Part shown: in pieces, positions 21,431-34,500 of the stretch
How the letters are laid out: each line of letters opens with the position of its first letter
How positions within the stretch are numbered: position 1 is the stretch's first letter
Assembly: GCA_029204225.1 (NCBI GenBank)
Contig: CM055097.1
Span: forward strand, 43,862,942 to 43,926,941
Source of the DNA: Diphasiastrum complanatum
Lineage: Eukaryota; Streptophyta; Lycopodiopsida; Lycopodiales; Lycopodiaceae
Direction: 5' to 3'
DNA length: 64,000 bases
The notes under the pieces: model-generated
Told to the model about the DNA's origin: nothing
Database searches by the model: none
Seen by the model: only the letters and a program-made list of their open reading frames with translations
Position numbers and translations under genes: made by a program

Positions 21431-23855
21431 GGGCTATTGGGAACATCATGCTCTACATGCAACTGGATCTCTCGGCCTTTATGTTGAAAGCTGAGGGTGT
21501 TCTCCTGATAGTTTCTATGGAGGGAAGGTCCAAAACTGTAGAGCCAATCTCTCCCGAGAACAATGTCTGTTCGATCCAGGTGCATTATCTGAAAGTTTAT
21601 TTCATCTTGGTACCCCTGAATACCAAGATTTAACTTACTTACCATAGTTTCCCATATTTTTTTATCTTCACCCTTAGCTAATGAAACTATGTACCTATGC
21701 TGACTAGGTACTTCTGGTAGTTTAAGGTTTTTAACCAGGGTGTGGTTGATGAAATTATGGGTTGCCCCATCATCAACCATGACTCTTACTGACTAATTAC
21801 CAACTTTCTCATGCATACGTACTAGGTCATGCGGCCCAAAGCTGAAGGGTCTCGCTAGCATTGCAGAGGTCAGCTGGCAACAATGTTCATGATCTTCATG
21901 ATACACTTTGATCTCGGAAGCTGCCGAGTCACTAGGGAAACATACAGTCTGAACAAGATGAACTTGTTTTTTATCTTTCTTATCTTTTTTAGTGAAAGGC
22001 CCCTTGGGACACTGTCTGACTGTGTGTCCCTTGCCCATACACACAAAGCACAAACGTTCTTGTTTGGATTTCTCAAAATCATCTGGTTTTAAGGGCTGTA
22101 TGAGTGAAGGGCGTTTCTGAGGAGCTTCACTTTTAAATTTGTCTTCTTTCTTTCTTTTTAAAAATTTCTTTTTAAATTGAAAGTCTTTTTGAGAAGGCTG
22201 CTCAGAAAGTGGCTGTTGTCTCGCCTTCTTCCTACCCACTGAATCATCATAGATTTGAGCATATCTGAGAGCTTGCTCAAGGGTAGTAGGCGAGTTTCTC
22301 TGGACCTCTACTTTATATTCATCTTTGAGGCCACGGACAAATCTCCTGATTTTCTGATAGTCATCCATATTTTTAATCTTTAAAATTGCCTCTCGATACT
22401 GTGAGATATATTGGATGAGGGATTTATCCATTACTGTTCTTTCCCAGGCTTCCCAGCCTCTATCCAGTTCATTTTCTGGTAGAAATTCTCTTAGGAAAGC
22501 TTCTTCAAAAGCTTTCCATGACCGGGGAGTCTGCCCAGTCTCCTGGAGATTTAACCATCACTTATAGGCCGTAGGCCCTAAGGAAAGACTGTCTCAATTG
22601 CTTGCAAATGGTCAGGGGTCTGTTTAAGAGCATGAATGTTCTTCCATTTGCTGAGGAAGGCTTGTAGAATATCTGCATTTCTATCCTTCTCTTCCCCATT
22701 AAAAGTAGGAGGCTTTAAATCTTTGAAAACACTGGGGTGAGACCGTAAAGTCTCGCCCGAAACTGATGGAAGTGGAAAAGGGGATAACTGAGAAGTGGAG
22801 GGAAGGCTTCCTTTCGCGGAACTCAAAATCAAGTTTTTGAGTTCAACGAACGAGTCGTCCACACTGGACTTGAAATTGACTAATGCCAACTTCAGTTCAT
22901 CCACTTCTGTTACCAATTGGAGGAACTGCTCATTGGTAACCAGTTCGTCGAGTTCTTCGGCGAACTGTTCCTGTTCTTCTACTTCCATGGGTTCCTTCCC
23001 TTTTCTGTAAGCCAAGGCTTCTGTTTCAAGTTCGTCGAAGCCTCTCTCCGGGGGTTGATCAGGTCCCTGAGGAGTGGTCATCTTCGGAACTGAAAGAGAG
23101 CTACCTTAACTTCTGAAGGAAAAAAAAAGTCTAAAAGACTAATTTACAACTGTACAAGGGAAAGGAAACTTAGCTCTTTCTGAGAATTGTACTTGCACAG
23201 AGAGAATACAGGAAGCCCTTCTCAGCTTCTTTCTCAATCTGATTTGAGGTTGGAAAATGTGCAACAAGATCTAAAACTTTGGCTATCCCCCCCTCGCTGG
23301 TCTGACAGCATCTCAATTTGTCCACAAAATGGCAAATCTGAAGTCCAAAAACCCTTCTGAATTCTGAAATTTCAGAAGTCTCCTGCTCGCTGATCTGGTA
23401 GGAATCCTCTTGCTCCAAATCTCTGAAGTTGGGGCCCGAAAACTTGTCAAAAAACCAGATTTTCAGAAGCACTGGCAGCACTGGCCCTGCTCCTCTTTTT
23501 TGGCTTCAAACTCGCTGAGAACCAATAAATTTTTCCCTAGAAATCAGATGCAGGTCTCTGACTGTACAACGATGGAGGTGCTGGCTTCTTCCTATTGTAA
23601 TTTCGCTGGAAAAATTATAAAGAATCCTCTGAACTCAGTGAGAAACAGCTGTTTTTCCAGCGAGTTACCTACACTTGGAATCTGACTCCTTGCTACTGTG
23701 ATTTCTCAGTGAAAAACAGAAGTTTGAAGGCTGCTTCTACAACGATCCTCCTCTTCTATTCCTCTCTGAAAACCTGAGAAACACTTCCTATCTTCTGATA
23801 GCTTTCTCTACTGCTGCTCCTGAACTCCCTAGAATGGAGATGGCTCTGATACCAA
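21430..23855 (-). pseudogene. Ty3/Gypsy chromovirus-type gag-protease remnant
   Basis: Minus strand. Gag opens near 23081 with MTTPQGPDQPPER, an acidic coiled stretch, then LKPPTFNGEEKDRNADILQAF. After one frame break near 22570 it continues with WLNLQETGQTPRSWKAFEEAF and RRFVRGLKDEYK to a zinc knuckle CFVCMGKGHTVRQC (about 22040). Protease follows at 21780 with MVDDGATHNFINHTL, where DGAT matches the chromovirus DGG/SATHNF motif, and GRDWLYSFGP. The rest of pol is missing; the sequence joins Copia-4 integrase near 21430. Confidence 0.8.
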
Positions 23856-24213
23856 TGTAATAGATCCTAACACCACAGTAGGGCAAACACTAACTCCTCC
23901 ACCCAACCTTGCCTACTCCCTGATATAGAGTAAGCCCCTCCTAGCCCAGTGTGAGGACTGGTAGCATGCTACTGCCAAGTGTCGACCACGTGGCACTGAT
24001 GTGGCCGACTGTACGTCGGGACCCAACTGGGGACCCTATCCTGCTGACAGGGTCCCTAGGCTGTGTTAAGCCTGCCATGGCTATGGACCGTGCTGGGGCA
24101 CACTACTCACACTGTCTTGCCCTGTTGGTCGTGTACGCTGGACACGACCCTGACTGTGGTATCTGACCTATCTGTGTTCTCTAGGGTTCGGCACTGGTTA
24201 CGAGCTCGTAACA
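23856..24213 (-). repeat. 5' LTR of the chromovirus-type element
   Basis: Minus strand: TGTTACGAGCTCGTAACC (24213) to ATCTATTACA (23856), 358 bp, with TGTTA/TTACA ends. One base later comes the primer-binding site TGGTATCAGAGCC (23854 downward). The start is itself a palindrome (GTTACGAGCTCGTAAC). The element sits inside the reverse-transcriptase start of Gypsy-3. Confidence 0.8.
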
Positions 24214-25969
24214 TTAATCTTATTGAGTGCACTATAATCTATGCAAGTTCAAAATATACCATCCTTCTTTTTAATGAGAAGAACGGGTGAGACGAAGGGT
24301 GATTTATTCAAACTAATGAACTATTAATCAAGTAATTTTTGAACCTGTTTTCGAACTTCTTCCCTTTCTAGTTGTGATAACCTGTAAGGAGGAATATTGA
24401 CTGGCTTTGAACTGGGTTCAACTTCTATGACATGGTCTACGAATCTGGTTGGAGGATTCCCTTTTGGTAGTGTGTTTGGAAACACATCTTTAAACTTGTC
24501 TAAAACTTGTTATATCATTGTATTCATAGGCTTTGCATTGACTTCTTTAATTTACCATCATCCATTTCCACTTTCAATAGGAACATATCTACATGCTTTC
24601 GAGATATGTGTCGAGCTTGTGCGTTAGTAATTAGGCGTAAATAGGAACCTGATTCTTCTTTCCTGCAACTATGAATTTCAAAAGTTTTCCCTAACTGTGC
24701 GGAATGTATTGTTCCATGTTCAAAATAAAGGTAACGTCACCCAACGTCTGTAACCACTCGACACCAAGGATCAAGTCGATAGGACCCATGTCGACCACAT
24801 GGAAGTTTGATTTAAGTTCATAGTTACCCATTTGAATCTTGGATTATGTTGTGATTCTATCACAATTGATGAAATTTCCATCAGCAATCTGTACTCTCAA
24901 TGGCTTCAGAATCTTCACCATAGCTATGTTACAACTCCTGATTGAACGACTATTGAAAAAGTTATACGTGCGTCCACTATCAACTAAAATATAAATCTCT
25001 CTACCATTGTATTTTTTTCGTTAATACGAAATGTCCTAGCAGAATGAGAACCATTAAATGTATTTAAGGACATGAACATGAGTGATGCATCTATGTCCTT
25101 CCTATTGACGCATTTCCATCATCTCCCGTTATCAATCTACAGCTCTTCATCATCAATTGAATCGCACGTTCTTGCAGCATTTGAATCTCATCTTCACTCA
25201 ATAAATTTTCAACTTCCTCTTTGCCTGATTAATTTTTCTCATTGGAATTGCCGCTCATGGCCGTTAATCGAACCTCTTGTTTACAAAATTTACATATCTT
25301 TTAATGATCCTTGTAATATTTCTCCTGGCATCTGAAGCAAAGCCCAATGCTCTAAGTTTCCTCTCTTGGTCATCTGACAGTCTCTGAATAGGTCTTGGCT
25401 TTTGATTGTCCGTCATTGTAGATATCGTTCCCTTCCCAACAACTTTAGTTCCCGATTTATCGCCAACTTTGACCATTGGATAATGCACAATAGTACCTTT
25501 GTTGGTGTTATTGTTACTTTTGTTATCCTTGAAAACTCCAGTCGAGATGTTTGACTTATAAAATTGACTGGGACCAGACTGAGACTTTGGAGCCCCAAAC
25601 GTATTATAAGATGTGTTGATTGTAGTCATTCCTTGTTTTTGGTACATTTTAGTCGTTGAAGGGTATTTCTGCTCATGGATCAAAGCTAATTGCATTGCTG
25701 AATCCAAAGTTGAACATCTGGTTGCTTTCACATCAACTCCAATTTGTGGTCGTAACTTATGTATGTATTGATGTACATGCACACTTTCATCCAGTTTGAC
25801 CTTAAGTGTCAATTGCCAAAATTCATGATTATAATCTTGGACTGAATCCATTTGCTGAACTGAACACCAACGTTGAAAGGACATTTTCTTTTGAAATGGA
25901 TTCAAGAAAACCTTAGCACACAATTGCTTGAACTCTAGCCAATTATAGATTGCTGGTTGAACATGTGGA
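24214..25969 (-). pseudogene. Gypsy-3: gag C-terminus, protease and reverse-transcriptase start
   Basis: Minus strand. From 25969: PHVQPAIYNWLEFKQLCAKVF and LTLKVKLDESVHVHQYIHKL, a Ty3-type gag, ending near 25264 where a CxxC-type zinc-finger region is decayed. Between about 25250 and 24650 are protease-like stretches with stops. Near 24440-24310: VDHVIEVEPSSKPVNIPPYR and KSPFVSPVLLIKKKDG, the opening of a Ty3 reverse transcriptase. The remainder is replaced by the chromovirus at 24213. Its gag N-terminus lies at 44870-45621, separated by the Copia-1 complex. Confidence 0.8.
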
Positions 25970-25974
25970 TCAGT

Positions 25975-26902
25975 TGTAGGAAAAATAGTAATTATTCTTC
26001 CATAGAGAACACGATGAAAGTTTGAATAAATCAAACTAATATTAGTGTCTTCAATCGGGTCTGTATCTGATCTATGTACTAATAGAATAGTATATGCTCT
26101 GATTGAATATGCGTGCGGAAATAATATGTGGAATTAAGAGACAACTTAAGACAATTTCTAGACAAACATAGACTATTGATCAAAAATGAATTTATAATTC
26201 TGAATCTGAATCAATATACATTTCTTGCTATCTTATCTCGTTGTTGTGTCTCTGATTAAGTGAGTCTTAAAATCTCTTCAGTTTGAATGTCTGAGAGAGT
26301 TTTTACAACGAGTAGTGCACATGTATTTATATTGCTATAGGACAGGTGTTTTGGCCTTTTATTTACAAGTCTTTTAGCTCTATAACAGTAAATCTAACCA
26401 TTTACGACAGTTGATATTCAAATAGATGCTCTGTTTTCAGGGTCAAATAATTTCTATTCACGGATTATTCGCGATAGTCCATCTCTTCGTCACAGCTTTG
26501 TGTTTCGTGAATTGTTTGCGACACATGTCTCTTTGCGACATTTTCGTCTTTCGCAAATTGTTTGCGACAGATGACAACTTTGAGCTTGAAGAGAATTCCA
26601 GAAGATTTCACAAATTGTTCTTGACAATTTTGCGACATCTGAGGTTTGAACTAGAAACAAAATATTTTGCGACAAGATTCTGTTCGCAAATCTTTCGAGC
26701 TTCAACAAGAAAGCCACAAGCTTCTACAACAAACCGTTTCGCGAGTCTTTTGAGTTGACTGCAAGATAAATTTCACAAATCCTTCGAGGTTGATCACAAA
26801 TAGAAATGTTTTGAGTTCGCATTTGTTTCTTTCTCATCCTTTGTCAAGTAAACTGCGCACTTTGTTAGTAGAATCGAGATCTATCTGATCAGGTGTTCTA
26901 CA
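25975..26902 (-). repeat. 3' LTR of Copia-1
   Basis: Minus strand: TGTAGAACACCTGATC (26902) to TTTTTCCTACA (25975), 928 bp. It is preceded by the polypurine tract TTTGAGAGGGAGC. It is rich in TCGCGA-type palindromes (26460-26760). The left flank TCAGT (25970-25974) pairs with TCAGC at 44870-44874. Confidence 0.88.
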
Positions 26903-27864
26903 GCTCCCTCTCAAAGTGGGCAGTTGGATTAATCCCAATCTTCTTTGCTGCTTCTCAAACAAAGCTTTACTGAGTGACTTTATAAAGATATCAGCTATCA
27001 TTTCCTCTGTGAGTATGAAGACTGTCTTTAGTATCTTCTTCTCGACTAAGTCTCGAATAACATGATACTTCATAGCTATGTGCTTCGTTTTCGAGTGAAA
27101 TATAGGATATTTCATAAGATAGATTGCTGAAGTGTTATCCATTAACAAGACATAAGGTTCAGAAATAGATTCATCAAATCCTTCCAACATCTATTTGATC
27201 CAGATCAGCTTGTTTGCCATCTTGGCTGCTGCTACATATTTCGCTTCGCAAGAAGATTGAGCTACTGTTGTTTGCTTCTTGCTTATCCAGAGTATGGTTG
27301 TGCCAGATGCTAGAGTACAACCTCCTAAAATACTTTTGCTATCATCCTTCATGGATGTCCAGCTTGCGTCATTGTAAGATTCGATGTGAAATCCAGCTTC
27401 CTTCGAATACACAATCCATAGTCTTTCGTTTTCTGGAGATATTATAGTACTCTTTTTGCTAACTTCCAATGCAACGATCCTGGATTTGAATTATAGTGGC
27501 TCAACCTGTATACTGCAAACGCTATATCAGGTCTGGTGTTGTCTGCTAGATATAACAATGATCCAATCAGCCTACGATAGTTTTGGCCATTCGCTTCTCT
27601 TCCTCGAGAGTCTACAAACAATCTGCCTTGTTCAGTATTGTTCTAGGTATCATGGGAGTATGCACACCTTTGCATTCGAGCATGTTGAAGTCTTCAATGA
27701 TCTTTTGAGTGTACTTTTGTTGGTGAAGATACAACTTACCACCTTCAAAGTCTCTTTGAATATGCAAGGCTAGATAGATTTTAGCTTCTCTTAGGACAAC
27801 AATCTCAAATATTTCAGAAATGTCTCTTTTGACATCTGAAATTAACTTATCTCTTCTAGAGAAG
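26903..27864 (-). pseudogene. Copia-1 reverse transcriptase C-terminus and RNase H
   Basis: Minus strand, continuing from 39930 across the Tat-A insertion. ILIFSRRDKLISDVK follows YIDDILI of the other side. Then come VVLREAKIYLALHIQRD, KIIEDFNMLECKGVHTPM, SYNDASWTSMKDDSKS, AQSSCEAKYVAAAK and VLLMDNTSAIYL. Several stops and frame breaks lie between 27630 and 27190. The last codons lead into the polypurine tract. Confidence 0.85.
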
Positions 27865-27869
27865 ATAAG

Positions 27870-28650
27870 TGTTAGCAACTGTGCTAACACATGGAAAATA
27901 AAAATAATAATAAAACTCCGTGGCATGTGTTTTGTAAGACCACGTATGAGTATCTGTCACTAATCTGTTTCTAGCCTTTCTAGAACTTCTAACTTAGGAT
28001 TTAGAACTTCAATTTTTTTAACTTAGGACAACTTAAGATAAAATATTTCTAATCTTAAGTCTCCTAAATCTAAGTTTAAGCTATTTTATTATTATTTAAG
28101 CTTCTACTCATGGACTTACAAAACACATGCCATGGCTTGAAGTTAGTAGACACTTATGGAAGACCCTCCTTGCCATAAAAGGAGAGGTATTTGCATTGTA
28201 AATAACACTTTTGAAGTTAGACTATCTTGCTATCTATTTTGGAGAATTATCATTCTATTTCATTTGTGTTTCCCTTGGAAAGGTGCATAGCTTGAGGGAA
28301 GGTGCTCGGGCCTCCTCTTGCCTCCTTTTCATCGGTTTTATTGTGGCATGTTCACTATTGCTTATTTGTTTAGTATTAGCCGCAATCTCATTTTATTCCC
28401 CTTCAGGTGTTAATCTAGGATTAGTCTAGTCACCTTGCTAGTTGGCTAAGCCTTAGCAAGGATTTTCATTGTTGTTACTAATTAGTTTATTTCCGTTTCG
28501 GACACTAGTTGGGTAAGCCTTAGCGCTCTCATTCATTCCTATTTCTGTTGAAGCTTTTGTAGAAACTTAAAAAGTGGACGAATCTCTACATCCCTATACT
28601 ACACCCATAAGTAGATCTAGCCACCGCACTCACTAGAAATACTTCCAACA
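27870..28650 (+). repeat. 5' LTR of Tat-A (carries an internal inverted segment)
   Basis: TGTTAGCAACTGTGCTAACAC to AGAAATACTTCCAACA. Segment 27960-28142 is the reverse complement of the corresponding part of the 3' LTR (39219-39420) and of the Tat-B LTR (48281-48470); the rest is collinear. Small losses at both edges (ATAAA and TCCCATAA) account for most of the length difference. Confidence 0.92.
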
Positions 28651-28662
28651 TTGGCGCCCTTG
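28651..28662 (+). promoter_or_regulatory. Primer-binding site of Tat-A
   Basis: TTGGCGCCCTTG immediately after the LTR end. TGGCGCC is the usual primer-binding site start of plant Athila/Tat elements. Tat-B has TTGGCGCCATTG at the same place (48985). Confidence 0.8.
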
Positions 28663-29502
28663 CCGCCTTTAAGTATTTTTCTACCTAGCTTCTTCTCCTT
28701 TTTCTTTTGTTTTTTGCTTTCGTGTTGTATGTTTGCTTGTGTGCTTATCTCTATCTACCAACAAAAAGCACGCGTCGTCTCTCCAGGTCCTACACGAGCT
28801 ATAGAGCAACTTCTCAAACCGGGGGGAAGCAACAAAAGAGTCAACTTGGGCATTTTCTTCACAAGAAGTGACCCAAGTGACCTTTTTCACAACCAAACAG
28901 GTATATCAGAATTCACCAGTCTGTCTGCAGCCCTAACAGACCCTGATCTTTCATTTTATCACCTCCACAAATTTTGACCACAATCAGATTTTGAGAAAAC
29001 AGCCGATTATACTGTCAAATCTCTTATTTCTTATCAAAATCTTTGTCTTAGAATTCACCGACTTCACTGAGGCTAGATCTCATTAAGATCAGTCCTTCAG
29101 CAGCTTCGCAAATTCTATCTCATAGATTTTACCCGTTTACTGACAGAACATCACATCTTTCTCTATATTCCCTATCTGCCAGTCAAACCTCTCTGTTAGA
29201 ATTCGCCATCAAGCCTAAGAATTCGCTCTCTCAGAGCACAAATTCCCTATACTATCCGCGAATTCTGAATCGCCAAATTTTTTCAAAAAATCTAAAAAAA
29301 TCACTATTCAGACATTCAGAATACTTGTTCAGAATTTGCGAGTATTACAGTTAGATTTATCTGCCTCTCCGCGATTTCTCAGCCTGTCCGCGAATTCTAT
29401 AACAATCAGAAAGACCAATTTTTGTCCTACACTATCCATTTTGCAAGCAAACTACCTTTTTTGTCAAGTACAGTTCTGCCCTGCTACTCTGTATTCTGCG
29501 TC
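28663..29502 (+). other. Tat-A leader with repeated CGCGAATTCT-like motifs
   Basis: About 840 bases before the gag ATG. AGAATTCGC, CCGCGAATTC and variants recur at least eight times between 28910 and 29395, in both orientations. A short frame (28651-28977) is conserved in Tat-B (48985-49311) but has no known domain and probably reflects shared ancestry. The same motif recurs before the accessory ORF (35520-35770). Confidence 0.55.
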
Positions 29503-31587
29503 ATGTCTCGTGACTGTGCTGAATCTTCTAATCCAACTCCTCCACGAATCGATGCACCAAAGTATGATGGCAAATCTGACCCAGTCCGATTTCTCCAAGA
29601 CTTTGATAATGCATGCCGTTTTTATGGAGATATCTCTGAAACTGAAAAGCTTCGCTTATTTCTCATGGTACTCTATGGCATCGCCAAGGAGTGGTACTTG
29701 AATCTCGAAACTCCTGATCTTGCTTCTTGGACCACCCTCAAGGACGCTCTCATCAAGCGTTTCAGACCATCCAAATTGACTCAGAGCCCGTTCATTCAAA
29801 TTACTCATATCAAGATGCATCGCGAAGAGTCTGTTTGAAACTACATTGAGCATTTTAAACGTCTCAAAGTAGAATGTGTTGATGAAAATATCACTAAACG
29901 CATGGCCATAAAACTATTTTTAGTTGGATTGCCTAAAAACATTCGCCGTGAACTCAAACCAGTTGACCTTTATGATCAACTTAAAGATGTGATGACCGAT
30001 GCTATCCGTAAAGAAGACGAAGGTTCCGATGATGACTTTGACCATCGCGAAAAGAAATCTAAGAATTCGGATCGTCCTAAGTCTGATAATATTGCTCACT
30101 CTTCTGAAATTCTACATCAAATGGAAACCTGGCAAAGAGCTCAACAATCACATATGGATAAACTCACTGCCGATTTCCAAACCGCCATGAAACAAATTGC
30201 TGAGAAATCCTTTCCAGCAAGAGAAAATGTTTGGTGTCCAATCTGCTCATAGCATCACACTGCTAATGAATGCCCTTAACTACGAAATCATTTCCCAACA
30301 GCCACCAGACCCACCGTTTATCGAGCTTATCGCCCCTACTCGCCACAACAACCTGTGCCATGACCAGGGGTTTACCAACCACGACCACCTGCACCAAATC
30401 AATATCCATCCCCACGTCAACAGTTTGTTGTTATCCAACCTGCCCCACAAAATGTTGTCCATTATCTTGATCTGAATACCATCGACCCGACCACCTACTA
30501 TGTGGAAGACAATACTCAACCGCAGTACTCTACTGAAACGGTTGTTTATTATACCTACGTTTCTAATGCTCAACCACTGGATCCCAATGCCCAAGCTTAT
30601 AATCCAAACCAAGCTGTCTTTGCCGCACACCAACTACTTGCAATACGAGGATGCTTTATCTATGCAGGTGAACATCCTAGTATTCGATGCCCAGATAAAT
30701 TTTGTTTCCCTCCAGCTTGTGAATAATGTGGTATTGAACATCACGTAAAGGACTGCCCATCCCAATCCAAACCTATTGCTCCAGTCTGTTCAGTGCAAGT
30801 AGAAACTTTACCAGTTGAAACTCATCCTGCTTGGGTCTTGACTCGGGCACAAACCCAATGCCAAGCCCCTACACTTGCACCCAACAAAACTCAACCGTAG
30901 GTAGTTACTCCAAGTGATGACTCAACCCCGATAGTTTATCCCCACCCATCTGAAAAAATTCGGCTGCATCATGAGTATCGCCAGCAAATCCGTAATGCCG
31001 ACCAACACTCTTCCTCTTCCCATAAAGTACCTCACAAGCTCTTTGAAAGCAAAACCCTTGAAGGTACCGAAGTTTGGGAAAATTTACTACAAGCCAATGT
31101 CACTCTTCCCTTCCATGTCCTCTGGAAGCATGCTGGCCAGTGGAAACAACAGATCCAATCCAATACCACCACCACTATTGATGAGTTGCCTGAAATGCCC
31201 TTACATCTAACCAATCCACTCAGCGAACGAGGCAACATCAAAATCCCAACTACCCATCATCAAACCCGTGAAGTTTTAGCAGTACTTGATGGAGGTTCTT
31301 TGGCTAATATCATTTCAACATCCCTCATGATGGAATGGAATCTGAGAAACAAGCTAGCCAAACCTACTTGTCAGCTTCGAATGGGTGTTCAAAGTGTGGT
31401 CCGACCTACCGGTTTCCTTTCTCACGTGCTGATCAAACTAGGAGGACTCAAATTTTCCGTTGACCTTGTAGTATTTGATATTCCCAATAATGCCTATTCT
31501 TATGAATTACTACTTGGTCGTCCGTGGCTCACCAATGCACGAGTCGTTCATGACTGGAGCAAAGGCCGAGTGAGTCACTTCTGGTAA
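29503..31587 (+). pseudogene. Tat-A gag and protease
   Basis: ATG at 29503 (MSRDCAESSNPTPPRIDAPK). Gag core: YDGKSDPVRFLQDFDNACRF, then MVLYGIAKEWYLNLETPD and VGLPKNIRRELKPVDLYDQL. A zinc finger CPICSxHHTANECP (about 30236) has its middle codon changed to TAG, where Tat-B has CAG; a second Cys-rich stretch near 30715 is CExCGIEHHVKDCP. Protease at about 31270: VLAVLDGGSLANIISTSLMM and SYELLLGRPWLTNARVVHDW. All lie in one frame with stops at about 29838, 30250, 30279, 30726 and 30900. The frame is lost at about 31570 by a 4-bp GAGT duplication that Tat-B lacks. Confidence 0.87.
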
Positions 31588-34500
31588 TCATGACAATTCT
31601 ATCACAATTGACTCAACGGGTAAAGTAAAACCTGCACGCATACATGACGAGGGATCCTCAACCACCAACTTAGTATTTGAGCCATCCCAGTCCAGCCACA
31701 AAAAAGGTCATTATCTTAAATCTACTGATATCATACACTGGAGTCACAATCTAGCTACCATTGATTGTGTGAATGCTGATTATTGTGTTCAACATCAGGA
31801 TAATTGTACCTCTCCACACCCGATCGATCACGACCAATTACCTGATCTGGATACACCCATCATCAATATCAATTTTATTGATATTCTTCCACACCATGAT
31901 GAGCTACTAAATGTTGCATGGCTACCTACTAATGAATCAGACGATTTATTCATTGATGACGAGAACATCTTACGAATTCAGAATTGCCCAGAAGATATGG
32001 ACATCTCTGATATTCAGATCCTCAACTATATGGAAGCACTTCCCTCGAAGACCTATCCGCAACATGCTTCCAAGGTGGAATCTGTTGCCAAGGTTGCAAT
32101 TGAAAAACCTGAGACAAAATTCTACTGTCCCAAACACCCACACTATCCATGGGATCTATGTGAGGAGGAGACTATCTTTCAAATTGATGACGAGATCCTC
32201 TATGACATACCAACTGTCTCTCCACCACCGAAACCTCAACCATGTGGTCATAGTATGAAAGAGAAAATGAAAAAACTACTTCAAATTCAACCGTCGGGTG
32301 ACCTCACAATTGTTCGGGAAGTTCCTGAAATTGCCTCTATCCCTATAACAGTCCCCAAAACGGCACCATCTCGGCAAGATAAAGACAAGGCCCCCCTCGA
32401 ATCTCTAGCCCATGATGTTCCTACATACTTTAAGGACTATACAATCGAGGATGTCACAATCAAATTACCCCAAGCTCAACGTGAGCCCACTGGTAATTCA
32501 CCCTACGAAGGCCCTACACAAACCATAACCCTTTCCCTGAGTGAGCCAAATGAAACCAACGAATATCTTGTCCACATCGGAGCTCATCTCAATCGCGAAC
32601 AACGAAGACGGCTTGAAAAGCTCTTGCGAAAATATCAACATATCTTTGCCTAGACCTATAAAGACATGAAAGGCATCTCACCCCAAGTAACTATGCATCG
32701 TATCCCACTTAAACCGGGTGCGAGGCCTACTGTGAGTCGTCCGTACAGATGCAATCTCATCTATAAGGCCAAGATCAAAGAAGAATTACAACGCCTTTTA
32801 GATGCGGGATTTATATATGAAATTGAACATATTGAGTGGGTCTCCCCAATTGTCATCGTCCCCAAGAAAAATGGAAAACTCCGGATCTGTGTCGATTTTA
32901 AGAAACTTAACGCCGTCACTGAAGGAGATCATTTTCCATTACCTTTCGGAGAATCCATCTTAGAAAATCTAGCAGGAGATGAGGCTTACTCCTTCTTAGA
33001 TGGCTTTAGCGGATTTAATATTATCTAAATTGCTGAAAAACATCAATACAAAACCGCCTTTGCCACAGATTGGGGAACCTTCTGTTGAAAAGTCATGCCT
33101 TTTGGGTTCTACAATGCTCCTAGCACCTTCCAACGTGTTATGCAAGTGGCCTTTTCTCAGCAGATGGGCGATACCTTAGAAGTTTACTTGGACGATTTAG
33201 GAGCACATTCCGAAGAAATACGTCATCCTGTCTATGCTCAAAAAAAATTTTATACTATGTCAACGCTTCGGTATCTCTCTTAATCTTGAAAAATGCCAGA
33301 TTTGGGTAACCCATGGTATTCTGTTAGAACATATTATCTCACGAAATGGCATTGCCACTGATCCTAAAAAGATCCTTATCATTCAAAATCTACCGGAACC
33401 GCGGACGATACGTGAAGTTTACTCCTTCCTTGGCCACGCCAACTACTATCGGTGCTTTATTTTTTATTTTGCTAATAAAGCCCGCTTAATCTACAAAGTA
33501 GTTGTAGTTCCCAAATGGACTAATGAACAACGCGTCGCCTTCAATCAACTCAATGAAGCCCTTACCAAAGCACCCATCCTCCGGGCTCCTGATTATTCTA
33601 AAGAATTCCATGTGCATACCGATGCATCCAAGTATGCCATTGGAGCAGTGCTCACCCAACCGGGAGAATTCAAAAAGGATTACCCAATTCATTTTCTTAG
33701 TTGACAATTGATATATGCTGAGGTCAATTATATCACCACCGAATGCGAAGCCTTGGCAATGGTATATGCGGTTCAGAAGTTTCGCCATTATCTTCTAAGA
33801 AAAATCTTTGTGTTCTTCACTGATCATCAAGCACTGTTGTATCTCATTAACAAGACCTGCACCACAGGTCGTATTACTAGATGGATCCTATTATTGAGAG
33901 AATTTGAGTTTAGGATCGTGGTTCGTAAGGGAGTTCAACATTTTTTAGCAGATCATCTATCCCGAATCTCTAATCTTCCTACCCCTGATCAAGGCGTCAA
34001 CGATGATTTACCAGATGCAATCCTTTTCCAAGTTGACTCTACACCTGTATGGCTAAGGAAATTACCGAATATTTAACTTCAGGGCAGATGGATCCTTCCT
34101 TCTCTAAACCTGAACAATGGGCGTTGGTCCTCAAAACTAAACCTTATACGTTAATTGCAGGACAACTCTACAAGCAAGGGTTAGATGGAATTATCCGACG
34201 ATGTTTTACTGAAGGAGAAATCCCCTCTGTAATTTCCCTCACTCATGAAGGTATTGGTGCCAGCCATTTCTCTTCTGAAACAACTGCTAAGAAAATCCTC
34301 TTGGCCGGTTTCTGGTGGCCAGCACTCTTCAAGGATATGCACAATTACACTAAGGCTTGTGATGTTTGCCAACGCACAAAACACTTTCAAAAAACAGATT
34401 ACATGTCTTTACATCCTGTAACCCACTGATCAAGCTTTCCAGAAATGGGAAATTGATTATGTCGGACCTATTAGTCCTGCTGCTCGACACACACAATCTG

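Noticed and set aside
25264-26034. Gypsy-3 gag starting at 26034
   Set aside because: The first 20 or so codons are antisense Copia-1 LTR; the true N-terminal part lies at 44870-45621.
28681-28896. Small conserved genes in the Tat leader on either strand
   Set aside because: Both frames persist in Tat-A and Tat-B, but overall leader similarity explains this and no start context or domain supports them.
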